A stretch of DNA of 64,000 nucleotides from Polydactylus sextarius (GCA_016801845.1 CM028915.1:9421001-9485000); one strand, 5' to 3'; positions 33,953 through 47,520 are shown, numbered from the stretch's first letter. The notes: generated from the letters alone by a model not told the origin. Numbers and translations are program-made.

Positions 33953-35366
33953 GCCTTCTGTTTATCCAAGCCTTCACTGATTTGCTGATCTAATGGGACT
34001 GACAACCCCTCAGTGACCTCTCCTCCACTCTGTAAGTGCTCCTCTCATGACAAATGATTCCTGACATGCGTTACAACAGTGGCAGACGGGCTGGGTGTGA
34101 AAATACTATACCGCTACTCAGTACGAGGCTGACCTTCCGCTCCTGAGGGTCACTTAGGGAACTGATGCCTCTAAAGCCCAAGCTTCCTTTAAGTCCAGTG
34201 ACAAAGAAGGTCAGTGAGCTGTGAAATCGCAATACTGATGCTGACTTTACATACGGCAATAACAGTGTATACAAATGCTCAGCTATAAGCATGCAAACAA
34301 ATATGTACAACACAGTGTAATCACACACTCAAGCATGCTCATTAAACACGCAGAACACTCCAGTGTAAGTGGGTTCTTGAAGTGACATAACAGCCTGGTC
34401 TTTTTTTCATCAAGAAATCATTACCCATGCATTTACAGTAAGGCCGTCCTATAGGCATCTCTGCTGCTAGGTTCAATGGTGTCAAGTTCTCCATTGACAT
34501 TATATGGTGGTGTAATGCATAGGGCTTGAATCATCTTCTGTCTCTGCGTGACGGTGTGACTGTGTCCTGTGAATCCTCTCAGACTAAATTTAATGAGATT
34601 TCAGACAGGATGTGGCTTATTGTCTCTCTCAGGCAGACAGCAGATATGACAGTACCAGTTTCATACCTGTTAAGAGGCGAAGTAACAATTCACTGCCACA
34701 TGTGACAGAGTATAAAAGGGAGATTTCATACCTGTAGATGTTAAACCATTGAATCCAAGATCTAACCGGAAGAATAAAATTCATATATTTGTGCTTATAC
34801 ACCAAATTTGTCCACAAACCTTCATGTCTTTGTCTTCATCTCTGTTTGAAGAGGAGGGGGGAGGCCTGGCGCTGACAGACTGCCGAGGGGATGAAGACTG
34901 TGTGAAGGAAAACAGCAGGACAGCCTGGCTGTTCTGCTCTGTTTCACCATAACTGCATTGTCAGATTTCAGGATGGGCACTGATTTGAGTACCAAGGGAG
35001 GCTGACTGGGTGTCGACTGAGGGCTCTCATCCATATTCATTGTCATATTATCATAACACTTCATTGCCCTCAAAGACAGCGCAAGCTAAGATCTCCACCA
35101 TCCTACGCCTTTGAAGACAATGACGTTTTTTTCTTTCTTTCTTTCTTTCTTTTTTTTTTTTTTACTGACATGTTCCTTTTAATATAAGGCAAACCACCAC
35201 GTGTAGAAGCCATCTATCACTCCGTGTGGTTAGGAAAATGAAAAAGCAAACATTAGATATAAACGGTAACATGTTAGTGAGTGTGACACACTATAAATGT
35301 AAGGAGACTTCCTTTCTTGGGCTCTCTTTCTGTCAACTTCCTCACATACAGACCACACAGATATGT

Positions 35367-35399
<33 letters not shown>
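35367..35399. repeat. (CA)n microsatellite
   Basis: Uninterrupted CA run in intergenic DNA. Confidence 0.9.
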
Positions 35400-35402
<3 letters not shown>

Positions 35403-36303
35403 ATGCACCTTCTTCTGCAAAATCTTCATTGTGTGCGTCAACCAACTAAACTCTTGCTGTTTTATTTAAGTACTAAAGTGGTGAGCATCTGAGGTGAGGT
35501 GTGCACATTAACACATATGTTTCAAGTTCCTGCTTCAGCACATAAACCAGCTTACACTTGCTCATCTCAATGAGAAGATACTTGTAGGCACATCAGGACC
35601 CATGTGAATAATTCACCAGATTAACATAAAAGTTTCAAAAATAAAAAAAGGAGTGAGTGACACATGGATGGATGGCGTGAGCAAATGTCCTTCGGGGGAG
35701 TAGGGTGTTTAATTTTGCAACTTTACTTTTAAAAGATCTATGAAAACTTCCCATGCTATGACCAGTGTTAACCAGATGCTGAAAGTTTAATTTCATATGT
35801 GAATTACCAATATGAATTTCAGCATGTGACATGAATCTTTAAGCAGTGGTCTGTAGAGATAACTCCACAGCGAGTGCGTTCCTGAGGATATGTCTCAGAT
35901 CGTGTGAGGATGTGCTGCAGTGTTTGACATACATACACGTACATCAACTCACGTGAAAAATCGATTTTGTGCATTAAAGCTGCATGGAATGACTCCAGCA
36001 AACCGGCACAAGATTATAAGTTATGTTTGGAAATATGTTGTGTATAATTTATCCACAGCATTTTAGGTTTTATGTTATAAATGCACTGTGAGATTGTTGG
36101 TTTTTAAACTTTCTGTTAGTTCCAGTTTTGTGAGCTATGACTCAGATTTGGCCATGGCCTTGAACTGAAGATACTTTTTTTTTTACTACATTTCACCCAA
36201 TCTGTTTAATACACTAACAGTTCATGTGACTTCAGTTCCTCCTTCAGTTCCACACAAGATGGGTATTATGCTGCAGGAGGCCTTCTGTTGCTGAACAGAT
36301 TCA

Positions 36304-36309
36304 GTGTGT

Positions 36310-36342
<33 letters not shown>
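36304..36342. repeat. (GT)n microsatellite
   Basis: GT run with one interruption near 36315, in intergenic DNA. Confidence 0.9.
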
Positions 36343-37336
36343 CACGTGCATGCATAAGAGGTGACATTTCATTGACTGTTGTGGTAAATGTAAAACAGAG
36401 ATGCTGAATCAGACAGAAGCATGAGGTTTGCTTTATACTCCGTGTCTGTGTATGCAGCACATTTTTTGTTGGTTTGTTCCCTCGTTTGCCTACTTGTCTT
36501 GTAATATTCTAATTGGTGCCGGATGAGACTTCCGCAGGCGTTGCCACAATATGTGCAATATGTACCCGCCCAGCTTCTGTGTGTGTATGTGTGTCAGTGA
36601 CTTACAAATGTGTCGAACAGGCTATGGCACAGTCTGCTGCCGTACACTTCTTGCAGTTCCCAAAGGGAGTTGGAGAAGGCAGATGGGGAGGTGACTATGG
36701 TGCTTTATTAGCGGAAAAACTGCAGATTGTGTGTGGTGTTGGTGGTCTTTGAACGCATGCATGTGATTAATGAATTTACTTGATTACAAAACAGCATGAA
36801 ATGCCAAAAAAAAAAAAAAAAAAAAACCCAGACTTTTCATTTTAACAGATAAATACAGCGTCCTTATGCTGTATTTTTTTGGACACCAAAAGCCTTTTAT
36901 TCCTTTCTTTTGGTTTTGTTTCTTTGCTCTCACTCCCAGCAGCCGCCAGACACCCTCTGACCAGAAAAGCCTTTCTACTTTCTCTGTGGCGTAGAGGGCT
37001 GTTTTTCACTTTCTTTTTTCAGAGAGCAAGCGGGGGAGTTTGCAGCTGCCACTCGAATGCACATATGGACAGGGTGGTGGCGTGATGGGGAGTTGTGAGG
37101 GGTGGGTGGGGGGGCAGAGAGCACATGGTCCCCTCAGTCACACTTTTAGAGGGAAGGAGCTTTCTGCATGTACAACTTTTCAATTTATGATACGCCAACG
37201 CAAAAGATAAAGAAGACCCAATAAAGAGTTAGAGGATATATGATGTAATAAACATCACATTTGACTACTTGGACCATGCAAGCATGAACCGGACTAATAT
37301 TTCTGGAAAATAAACAATAGTGCTGTTTTACTGCCT

Positions 37337-37369
<33 letters not shown>

Positions 37370-37563
37370 CCAAAATCTCATATTCACTGACACTTACAGC
37401 AACATCAGGGCTAAATTCTAAATGTCAACCTTATGGTTACACAGCCCTCTAATAAACACAACAAAATATGTTACCATAGAATCACAGTTCGGCAGGAGAA
37501 ATGTGATTCGATCTTTATTCTTGCTGAAATACAAAGTAACACTGGTGCAAAAAAGACATAAAC

Positions 37564-37641
37564 AGTGTCTACATCTACGTCAGTGCCTCACACTGACGTA
37601 GATGGAGTAGATACGTCAGTGTCTCACACTGACGTAGACAC
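37564..37641. repeat. Nested inverted repeats with CRE-like half sites
   Basis: Two hairpin units lie side by side. The first (37575-37601) pairs CTACGTCAGTG with CACTGACGTAG around a 5-base loop. The second (37612-37636) pairs TACGTCAGTG with CACTGACGTA around 5 bases. Outer arms GTGTCTAC (37565-37572) and GTAGACAC (37634-37641) enclose the block. Each arm carries TGACGTA or its complement, a CRE/ATF half site. There is no coding potential. Confidence 0.9.
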
Positions 37642-38105
37642 ACACTGACAGAGATATCAACAGACCATGACTACTTGTTTTGTAAGAGAAGAAAAGGGGT
37701 TAACTGGAGCGCATCACTTCCTGTTTTGGTAAAGGTCACAAGTTATCTGCTATTCATCTATGTATTAACATGTGTTTCTTTAATTACTGTACATTCTGTA
37801 TCAATTGACGTAGAAATTCCTCATTGTTTTGCACCTTGGATTAAATATGCTGCAACATGTGTCAAGTACATGAATGTTGATAAAATCAAATGATTGTGCC
37901 AATGTCCGGCTTGTGTGATGTCTGTTTCTGAATTTGACATTGTAGTGCCTTGTCATGTTGTTTGAAAATATGCTTGTCCAGATGGGCTCTGGAGGGAATT
38001 AAGAGCACTCAAGCACAAGTAGAATGACAACTGATACTCCACAGACAGACTTCTATTACAACTAATGGACTGCGTCAATAAGAGTAGATACATTCAACTT
38101 AAGGT

Positions 38106-38131
38106 AAAAAAAAAAAAAAAAAAAAAAAAAA
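38106..38131. repeat. Poly-A tract
   Basis: Run of about 26 A residues followed by an AAG-rich stretch, in intergenic DNA. Confidence 0.9.
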
Positions 38132-38544
38132 GAAGGAATAAAAGAAAGAAAAAAATATTTTACTGATTCAAGTTAATAAGCTTAATTTTACTTGGCTCCC
38201 ATTCAGATATATAACGGCCACAACTTCCCATTTTATATGACAAGCTAATTTCACTTGTTCTATTGGATCAATATTTGCAGAAAAAAATGTCCTGAATATA
38301 AAAGGAGAAAGTGAAGGCTGAAGACCTTCCACTATATGAAAATGCACTGTATGGCTCAGAGCCCATGTTTGAGGTTGATGATCAGATGATATCACCCTGG
38401 CACCAATGGGCTGGGCGGTTCCTTTTCCCGTCTGGGGTTGCCATGAGAGATGGACAGCAGCTCCTTGGGGGCCAATGAAAGGGGTTGTCATTAGAGGCAC
38501 TTCCTGTAAAAAGTTACTTACAAACATCAGGCTCATAAAACACG

Positions 38545-38546
<2 letters not shown>

Positions 38547-38626
<80 letters not shown>
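38547..38626. repeat. (GT)n-(GA)n compound microsatellite
   Basis: About 54 bases of GT repeat switching directly to about 26 bases of GA repeat. It explains the Val-Cys and Arg-Glu open frame on the + strand. Confidence 0.95.
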
Positions 38627-38639
38627 CATAAAAGCAGGG

Positions 38640-40650
38640 TCTTATACTAATCCATATCCTGGGTTAATCTTTACACAAACACTAACATTTAGTTTGATTA
38701 TAAACACTCAACACGTTGCGTAAGAACCTATATTGTTATGGATATATGCAGGAAATCAAGCATCAAAATTCAACATTCTTCACGTCTGTAACCTCAATAC
38801 CCATTAGTAAAATTTTATCACTTCACTAAAACAGGAAGGGTATTGCCTGAGGCTTTTATTGCCCACAGCTACTGTTGTATTGGTTTGCTGCATCAGGTGA
38901 TGAGTCACAGCCTAAATGAGGTTATCCCATCCATGCAGACATGCTGACACCAGAGGCTGCTCGCTGCCCAGCCTATTCGAGCAACAGCTGAGACATTGCA
39001 CACCCCAACTGTCCGCTGAATGCATGACATCATCTTCGCTCCTGTATTTTATATGCATCAGTGAGGGGATTAATATCTCTGTGGCTAAAATAAGACTGCT
39101 GTTGCTCTTTTAGCTATTCCCTAGCCTCGTTATAATCTCCTATAAAAGAATTTCTGTCAGTCCCGTTTGTTGTTTTATATCTCTCTTTGTTGCATCGCCA
39201 GTCTACTTCTTCACGGTTATTCTTTTTTTAGACTTTTTCATCTCCCTCTATCCCAGCGTGTCGTCATGTCCTCCCTGCCTCACCTCCCTCCAGCCCCTCC
39301 GGCCGCGATGACATGTGCACCACAATCTGCAGAGCCCCAGCACTCTGCTGTCTCCTCAGGCCTCCCCATCACTCCGCACCATCCCCTTGTGCTTTTAGGC
39401 TCCCTCTGTTTAATTCATGAGCTTCCTGTGGCTCCTGTCATGTCTCATCGGGGCCACATGAAGGCACAGTGTAAATAATGGAGCATCCCCAAAGAAACAT
39501 TCAGTGCTGTCACAGCAGCGGACCATGTGCTCCCACGCGGAGAGGACAGAGAAAACAGCCTGTGTCTCTGCTTTCTAACACATATGTCATGCTCATAACA
39601 TTATTTTTTACAAATATGGTTGAACAAGAAGCACAGCCACAGAAGTCCAACTGGCAAGTGTAAACACGTAATGTGTTAACGTGCCACATTTTACTTCTCA
39701 GATATCACAGTATACTTAAATCATTAGGTGTGATCAGAGGGTGATATATCTACAGCTTAATGCACAGGTATCCACATTTTAAATGTGTAACATTTACATT
39801 TTATGTATTCCCACTTCTCTTGCTCTATTTCAGTTTGTTATATACTTTATTTCTCATAAAAACAAGCTGAGGCTCATTTATCAATCGAACATAATGTTCT
39901 CCCACTGCTACAGTCTTTACCATTGATCACCTCTGGGCGTTTTATTGGCATTATTCACAGTAGAGGTGGTTCGAAGCAGGATCCCACCAGAAGCAATTTT
40001 CAGCAGAATCCCTCCTTAAACCCCATAACAGGACGAACAGATCAATATTGTTGTGAAATCGGGCCTTTGATAAGGAGGCAAAACCCTCACTTAATTTTCA
40101 CAGGGCAGTCGGAGGCAGGTCTTTAAGATGATCTGTTTGTTGAACATAACAGCAAGAAAAATCCTTTTTTCTGTCCTTAATATCCACCTTTAGGGTATTT
40201 GTTATGTGTACATCAATAAAGACCAAAGTCATTGCAGGGGACTGAACTTAAATAGGATGGTAAAGCTCCAGGAGCCAAACACAGTGTCTTTGTAATTTGC
40301 ATTCTTTTCTTTGCAACATCATCACTCACTCTGCAGGATTTCTCCATTATCAATTTTCCAGGCATCAGGCATGTTTATGACTTACTATAAATTGGACAAA
40401 CAAGCCTGTAATGTGAAGGGAGCTCAGCGCTGTGATGTACAGATAGAGACTGAGTCAGCTGTAGAATAAAAATAAACGGGATTTGCCTTGAATCCAAGCT
40501 GACCACAGCTCATTTTTTTTCTCTGTGATGGAGCTAACTAACAACTTTTTATAACCACTCGTCGTATCTGTAGAGTGGGGGTTGTTACATATTTTAAAAC
40601 AGATTTGAAGAGATGTGCTTATCTCCGTGAGCTTGTTTTACTACTTTTAC
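38640..40650. other. Intergenic DNA, no gene seen
   Basis: Mixed sequence with no repeat block or consistent splice pattern. A 103-codon open frame at 39167-39478 (+) has a hydrophobic start but no recognisable domain and is probably chance. An octamer (ATTTGCAT) lies at 40295-40302. Confidence 0.5.
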
Positions 40651-40654
40651 AGGG

Positions 40655-40870
40655 TCCGAAAACTGTCGTCTACTATACTTATGGGGTCCCGCAGCTTTGC
40701 AGGGACCAGAATGACTCCACAAATTGAAGGTTTGGCTGGTTGAGGTTTAAGACTTGGTTTTAAAGTTAGAATTAGGGTGAGGATTAGGATTAGGCATGCA
40801 GTGGTGATGGTAAAGATTAGGGAATGAGTTAATGTTAATGATTAGTTCCTACATAAGATATGATGAGTTG
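40655..40870 (+). repeat. Dispersed repeat fragment with degenerate TTAGGG-like words
   Basis: The segment runs 'ggtccc...cagggaccagaatgac...ggtttaagacttggtttta...attagggtgaggattagg', which resembles a dispersed fish repeat I know by appearance but cannot name. A possible opposite-orientation relative (ccctaatcctaattcaaacc) lies at about 41625-41690. No transposase was seen. Confidence 0.45.
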
Positions 40871-43800
40871 CATGTGTAGGTTTTCAGATGACTTTGATCA
40901 TTACCAAAGTTATTTTTAGCTTCTCATTCATGCTCTTTATGACACAATCTGAGATAAGAAATCCAATGACTAAACTTCCTTTCTGTAATGACTGTAAACA
41001 GAGATGAAATGACTGTACGGAACGTAGCATCAAATTTGTGCGCGCGTGCACACACACAAACGTACAACACGTACAGCATGTGCAGCATGTAGAGCATGTT
41101 TCTAGTAAACAAGGAGACAGTGAGACAGATCAGTGCAGTAAATCTCTTGGGGGTAACAATCCAGTTGCACACCATGTCCGTATTGATCTGTACTATGTTC
41201 AGCAAATTTGCTACTTAGGCCGAGTGTGTTTTACAATCACCTGTTTAACCCCCCACTGTTCAACACGGAGGTGTGTGTTGTTTAATTCTGCTTGATCTGG
41301 CTCCCCATGGCTGTTGTTGGTGCAGACAGTCCAGTGTGTGTGTGTGTGTGTGTGTGTGTACATGTGTACACGTGTTTGTACATAAATAAAACTATGACAC
41401 AATTTCTGCTCTAGTTCATTTCTGTCCTTCTTGTGCTTGTCCTCATACACTGTTACATATCTTTGCAAAATGAAGATCTGGCATCTGTAGATCACACAAT
41501 ATGATATTTTAATAAAATCAGCATATTATGACACGTGGTATGACATTTATGGCAAGAGACAAATGTGAATCTTTATTGAGAAACATTGAACTAAAAAACT
41601 AAAATCAAACTACTCATTTTGGAGTCCTGAAGACCCTAGACCCTCCCATAGCACTAACCCTAATCCTAATTCAAACCATATAACCTTCACAACATTTCAA
41701 TGACAAAAACATGACAAAAAAAATTAAAGGAACTTAAAAATGCTAATGGTGCAATACTTTCACTTGCGCCAGAGGTGAGATGTGGTTAAATACAAAAGAT
41801 TACGATATGCTCTATATTTGGAATTGATATTGAGAAGGCCTTACTCAGCGCTACTTTTTTCTAAATCCCAAATTAGACTATTTTGTTTGACACCTGACAA
41901 TCGCCCCAATATTAAGGGAGGAAATGTGGCACATTTGAACCAGTATTCTGCTTTTACAGGTCTTTGAGTAATGTCAGTTGCTAAAAAAAAAGAAACAAAT
42001 CAGTGCTACATTACCAGAGATGTTGTGGTAGTGGTAAACCTGGTCAGGCAGCTAGTAACCATGTGATCTGGGTAGATGTCTAAGTAAACGTAGTAATACT
42101 ACAAGGTTAGCACACTGAAGTCTAGTTAAAGCCACAAATGGCGCTTGTGCACAGGGAAGTTAATAGGTCTTCATGTGAACGTGCCAGGAAGATGGAAGTG
42201 ACTTAGAAAAAAAGTCAAAGTAAACTGCATTTTTTGTGCCACTAAAGAGGCTGTACATCTCTTTCTAAGCCCTATGCAACACAACCAAGAGACTAATCAA
42301 ATATAACACTGTGTTTGTTAAAGTCCAAACATGGAAATCTTATTCTGTTTTTCATCTCCATTTTTATAACTTTCATTAAAGTGGAAACTTTCTTTCTTCA
42401 CATCTGTTTTTTTTTTTTCTAAGGTCTTAAAAAAAAAAAAAAAAAAAAAACATATTTTGCAATGTTTATTGGAATTTTTACACATTATGCCAGTGGGGTC
42501 TGTGGAGCCCCAAACAATGTGATTGTAAAGGTCAATGTGGCAACAAAACACAAGGGTTTAATTATTTGGCACGGTTAGGATGGCGACAAGAGACTGTGTA
42601 AGTGAAATAAAAATCTAGCTCCTCTTTGCACTGCTGCTTTATATTTACCAAAGCTGCACTAGCAAGAAGCAGGAGAGCAGCAGTGTATGATCAAGGGACC
42701 TCCACATGCCAAAAGATGCAGTTTACACAGCTGCTTGTGACATTATGAAGGTAGCGGGTAATAACTCACACAGTGACTCCACAATCCAGCAGCAACATTT
42801 TTCCTCTTCTATCAAAAAAAGGAATTTTTTTTTTTTTTGCAAAGCTCTTTATATCATTCAGTGGTGCGATAACAAGCAAATTATCCCTCTGAAAAAATTC
42901 ACACTTGAATAATGCAAAACAAATTTAAATAGATTGGATCATAAATCAGAAAAAAAGCTACTAGCTCGCAGCCAAGAGGTGAGTGCCTGCTATCTGTTTG
43001 GCATAATCCTTTCTCTGAATTGGATGTCATGAAAAGTGTTTTACTCAGAATGTGATGAAGTTGGGTGTCGGCAGAGCAGCTCCCATGGGCTGCCCAGAGA
43101 AACACTGTAGGAATCTTTGTTTTGCGTTAAGTGGGAGAGCGATGGTGGATTAGACACCAGTGTGAAAAATAAGGGCACTGCAGGTGAGGAAATCTAGGAC
43201 GAGCTATTACAAGAGGAAGGATATTCATCTTCTGCACTTAACCCAAACATTTCAGCAGAAATGGACCAAAAACAAATATCACCTTTACTTAATATAAAGT
43301 AGCTTATGTTGCTATTCTGTTGATCTTGACACTCGCCAATATTAGCTTCACTGACCCAAATAATTGAAACTGACTTTGTCGAGTTCTATATACAGTATAC
43401 CACCAATCCATTCGGCCATTATCAAAACCTTTTGAGGGTTTTTGAGGGCAGCTTTTTTTTTTGTAATCTATGGCCTCTCTGTTACTCACAATAATGATCG
43501 TGATGATAATGTTTAGACACATTTCAGTTTGACTGAAAAAGGCCCTGCAGCAAGGAGAGTCTTGTATCACCACCAGCAGCAATATTCTCAGGCTCAGGGT
43601 CTCTTAAAGACAGCAGGCATACTTTTTTTGCTGGAGGGCAAAACTTGCTCTACAGTTAATTAAGGAGTATTTTATCTCCTACTTTTACAAGCTAATGTTC
43701 TTACCACTCTTCACAAAGATACACAAATAAACACACAAGTTGCAGTATCAAGTCCTCAAGTTGGAAAAGCTGCCGCGCCCTCTCAGCGGCAGAATATAGA

Positions 43801-44413
43801 ATTTGTCCCGGCGCTCTGCTCTCGATTTAAGTCATGAAACGCTGCAGCTTCTGTTTTTCCTGACTCATCTTGGGATTTAGCGATCAAAAGTAAGGGGGTT
43901 TAGGACGACGCAAAGAACAGCTTCCTCTAGGCTTTAGTGGTGTGTTTTGTGCATTACTGAATAGTCTAGCAGTTCTTGATGTTGCCCTTGGCTTTTGGTC
44001 TTCAGAGGAGATGAAGGTTAGCTTCCAGATCAGCAGGTATGGTTTTATCATAACTGCCTAGACAGGAACTATTTTTATCTGTCCTTTTCTTCACTCTGTT
44101 GCAAAACACTGTAAACTAAAAAAAAAAAGAAAAAGTCTCAAGACACCGACTACAGCCGTACAGTCAATGAGATGGTTTTGCTGCTCGTCCTCTCTTACTT
44201 TCCAAAACAATGGCAGCTTATGAATTCATAACCGGGGGCGGCATGAAGACACACATGCTGTATGTTGCAGCACAGAGAGTAAAGTCAGACTCTTAGGCCT
44301 CTCAGGCTTGTGCTGCAATTTTAGCATCACTTCGAAAATTAGTGAGCTTTGAAATTGCTGTAATAGCTTAAATAAGCCTGTCACCCATCTGTGATGGAAG
44401 GTCACATGGAGGA

Positions 44414-44416
<3 letters not shown>

Positions 44417-44454
<38 letters not shown>

Positions 44455-44475
44455 GCAGACAGACAGACAGATAGG
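44417..44475. repeat. (CAGA)n tetranucleotide microsatellite
   Basis: About 14 CAGA/GACA units with one slipped unit near 44454. Confidence 0.95.
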
Positions 44476-44550
44476 TAGATTATCTTAATGTCATGTTTGT
44501 TTGACTGGCAGTGCTTCTCAGTCACTTTTTTTCTATCTGCTCCTCTCTCT

Positions 44551-44590
44551 TTTTCTTTCTTTCTTTCTGTCTTTCTTTCTTTCTTTTTCT
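44551..44590. repeat. (TTTC)n tetranucleotide microsatellite
   Basis: TTTC units with a single TG-for-TC interruption, inside a pyrimidine-rich stretch (44520-44592). Confidence 0.9.
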
Positions 44591-44750
44591 ACAGACCTCT
44601 CTGGGCCAGTGACATCCAAAAGCCTCTTTATGAGGACCATAATGAGAAGTAAAGCTCTGCATTCAGCTGCAGTGCCTCGAGGGCCTGTTGCAATTCTGTG
44701 CTTAGTTTCATGTCCCATTTCATTCAGAAGGGTTGATGAAAAGGCATGAT

Positions 44751-44785
44751 ACACAAACAAACAAACAAACAAACAAAACAAACAG
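44751..44785. repeat. (CAAA)n tetranucleotide microsatellite
   Basis: Seven or eight CAAA/AAAC units in intergenic DNA. Confidence 0.9.
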
Positions 44786-46859
44786 CAGGCTATTCTTATG
44801 AGGGCGGCACACTGTGGTCTGAGATGTGAAGAGAAAAAGATTCAGATGATTCAGATTTAGATTCTGCTGATCAACAACAATGTTAGTCATATGTAGATGA
44901 GTGAAAACAAATGTAACAAACAACTTTACTTAAGAGCTTGAAATGCCTTTGCAAGGTGTCTTTACTGGAAAAGAAATGCTTTTTAAAGATAGTGATGCTG
45001 GTTTCAGTTACATGGGCATCACCTGTGACGTTAAGTTTATTTAAAGTATCAGTTTTAAGAAATGACAGAAAGATGTTGTGACTTGTTGGTCTCTGTGTTT
45101 GTTTCTAACCCAGAGGAAAAGTATGGGTAAAGCCCCCTCTCCTGGTCGGACCCTGCAACCCTCAAACAAGAGATGTTTTGTTCTGAATAGGAGAACGAGA
45201 GAGAAAAAAAGTGACACAGTGCACCATTCATCTGCAAAAATCCAACTGGAAATATTCATAAAACAATTGTGGCATCCATAGAAAACATTGCTTTGTTATA
45301 AAGCTTTGTGTGGATGTAATTAAATATTTATTGCAATGAGATCACGTAGCCACATCCCAAATGAAATATCTGGATAATGTCTGGTTGCGTTACAATTCCC
45401 ATGCAGATGAGACTCAACATCCTCCTGAAGTTGACTACAATGCCAGCAGTCACAGAGCGGCTGTGTGAGTTTGCCACGTGGCAGCGAGCCAGCGTACACA
45501 GACACTGCCATGTGTTCTGATGGTTTGACACAGAGATGGGAACAGTTGTCAGAAAGAGCCTCTGTTGTTGTCAAAGAAAAACAGCCATGGCACACAGAAT
45601 CACATGTTTTACTTTCTGTCAGCAAACTACTCAGAGCCAGGAAGTTTTAGACTCAGTCCACTAGATGGCACTGTAACATCAAAGCTGAAGCAGCTGTCCT
45701 AATTTTGTTACATGAAAGAAACAGGAGGCGGATATATCACCATTGCACGATGTGTCAGATTCACATTTCCTCTCAAATTAGGGAACAGATTGGAGAAATG
45801 AAATATGACAGAAAATGCACAGTCTCACAAAGTTCATCCATTGCGTCCCTGTGGATTCTGAGCTCTATATATTTTCATGCTTTTTTTAAAATTTATTTTA
45901 GATGAAAGCAAACACACTGACTATCCATATCTCTAAATTAAGCATATGACACAATCTTAGAGCTGACAAACAATTCAAATATCATTAATATCCCACCAAT
46001 ATACGATAAATGTAAATATGCAGCTCCACCAAGCAGAACATGTAGCCGACATACTCATGAGTGCTGTTCTCATATCTTGGGAACAATGAGAAGTAAAGGA
46101 CAGAAATTACGACCTTTCTGTTTGGCTCACACTGCCATGAGTTCCCCGATGCCTGCTCCATGCAGCTGTAAATAAAGGTAATTGTACAAAAACGTAATTA
46201 AATGACATAAATCCTGTTTACGACGTCTGGGCTTTACTGAGCCACTGAATCGTGGGAGGAAGGAGGCCTGTTGTATGCGTATGTGTGTATATATGTGTGT
46301 GTGTGTCACTTTCACTCTTTTTCTACACTCCCACCACCTTCTACATACGTTCCCTTCTTCAATCACACAACACACTCACAATAGCGGACAGTATATGCAG
46401 AACACAAAGCCTAACGTCCTCTCCCTTCCCCTCTCTGCGTGGATGTGAGGTACAGCTTTATTGTGGCTCTCGCTAATGTCACTTTCTGCAAAACTGTGGA
46501 CACACAGAGCAATAATTCATCTGTTTCATTAGAGCTGAGTGTAAAGAGGGAGGGTGGTGGGTGGGTGGGTAGATGCTGGCTGTGACTGGCACTCAGGCTG
46601 GGCTCCTCTGGTATTCTACACCACAAACAACTCAGACAACTCAACCCAGTGTCCATGACTCTGTGACCTGATGAGAGGATATTTAATGAGCACAGGCAGC
46701 GAATGTCGCACACAGACAAGGGCATCCCACGTTTACAGGATAAGCAAATGTATTTAAGGAAGGTCACATAGAGTTCATAGCTGTGAGCTCATGCTTATTG
46801 TAAAAAATCATGATGTAAAACCATGATAGCAAAAGGCTACACTCCCCATTCAGTTCACG

Positions 46860-47520
46860 TTTGTCCCCAATTTAGATATATATATATGTCCTAGGCTGAA
46901 CTGGTTGTTGTTTCAGCGCCATTGACTTCAGCAAGACTTGCAGCCGCAGATTACAACACTGATTGCATTTCAATTTTTAATGGAAAGTGCCAGAATATCC
47001 AACATTCTTTCTGGTGAGTTCACGCAGAGTGTTTTGAGCCATTAGCAACCCTCAGAAAAGACAAATTGGTTGCATTACCAGCCGCCTAATGTTCATTTAT
47101 TATTTGTAATAATAAAGTGGCATGTATTTGTACTCTCCTAAAATTGATTACGTAGTATAGAATGCGTTCATAGGAAGATGATGCTTATTTTTTCATGAAC
47201 TCACCAGTCACATGAGTGGCTGCGGCAGTTATTAATGCATTTATATGGGATGAGGTGCCACTGAATCAACGGGGCCTGCTCTTGTTCGATTCAGTAGATC
47301 ACGCAGTCAGACGTGATCTCACTGTATGTGCCTCAATAACAGGCCGACTCCAGTCAGGCCAGTCAACCGTGCACCTTTAGATCTGCATTCAGTGCATAGC
47401 TGATAGGGATTTCCCCTCACATACTAAATGTCCCAGTCACGGTCCCGGTCATTAAAGATGATGCATTCAGAGCAAACAGGTGAAAGGTCTTGGGGTGAAG
47501 GGGGAAAAAGTGGAAAAATA
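46860..47520. other. Candidate conserved non-coding element
   Basis: About 650 bases of non-repetitive sequence with homeodomain-like and other short factor-site words. Its texture contrasts with the microsatellite-rich flanks and it has no long open frame. This is a prediction by appearance only. Confidence 0.3.

Larger units (their letters stand above)
33953..37560. other. Intergenic DNA with simple repeats
   Basis: No gene was recognised. Contains a TTTC/poly-T tract (35126-35163), a CA run (35367-35399), a GT run (36304-36342), an A-run (36806-36826) and a T-run (37341-37370). All open frames are short and low in complexity. Confidence 0.6.
40871..46860. other. Intergenic DNA with simple repeats
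   Basis: No gene was recognised. It includes a GT run (41335-41359), an A-run (42429-42450), a CAGA tetranucleotide array (about 44417-44475), a TTTC array (44551-44590) and a CAAA array (44751-44785). The Ser-Leu-Cys and Phe-Leu-Ser open frames come from these arrays. A 10-bp palindrome containing an E-box, GCCACGTGGC, lies at about 45473-45482. Confidence 0.6.

Noticed and set aside
33747..34005. Open frames of repeated Ser-Ile-Tyr-Leu and Thr-Tyr-Leu-Pro
   Set aside because: They translate the GATA/GGTA array; not a repeat protein.
37564..37641. CRISPR-like direct repeat with palindromic units
   Set aside because: Only two units, no spacer array, no cas genes, and the DNA is a vertebrate nuclear genome.
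39167..39478. 103-codon + strand frame with a hydrophobic start resembling a signal peptide
   Set aside because: No recognisable domain, no splice partners, and a pyrimidine-rich base composition that gives Leu/Phe/Ser/Pro by chance.
40760..40800. Interstitial telomeric repeat
   Set aside because: The TTAGG-like words are degenerate and few, and they fit better as part of a dispersed repeat.
44226..44781. Cys-Leu-Ser-Val and Phe-Leu-Ser rich frames on both strands
   Set aside because: Produced by the CAGA, TTTC and CAAA tetranucleotide arrays.
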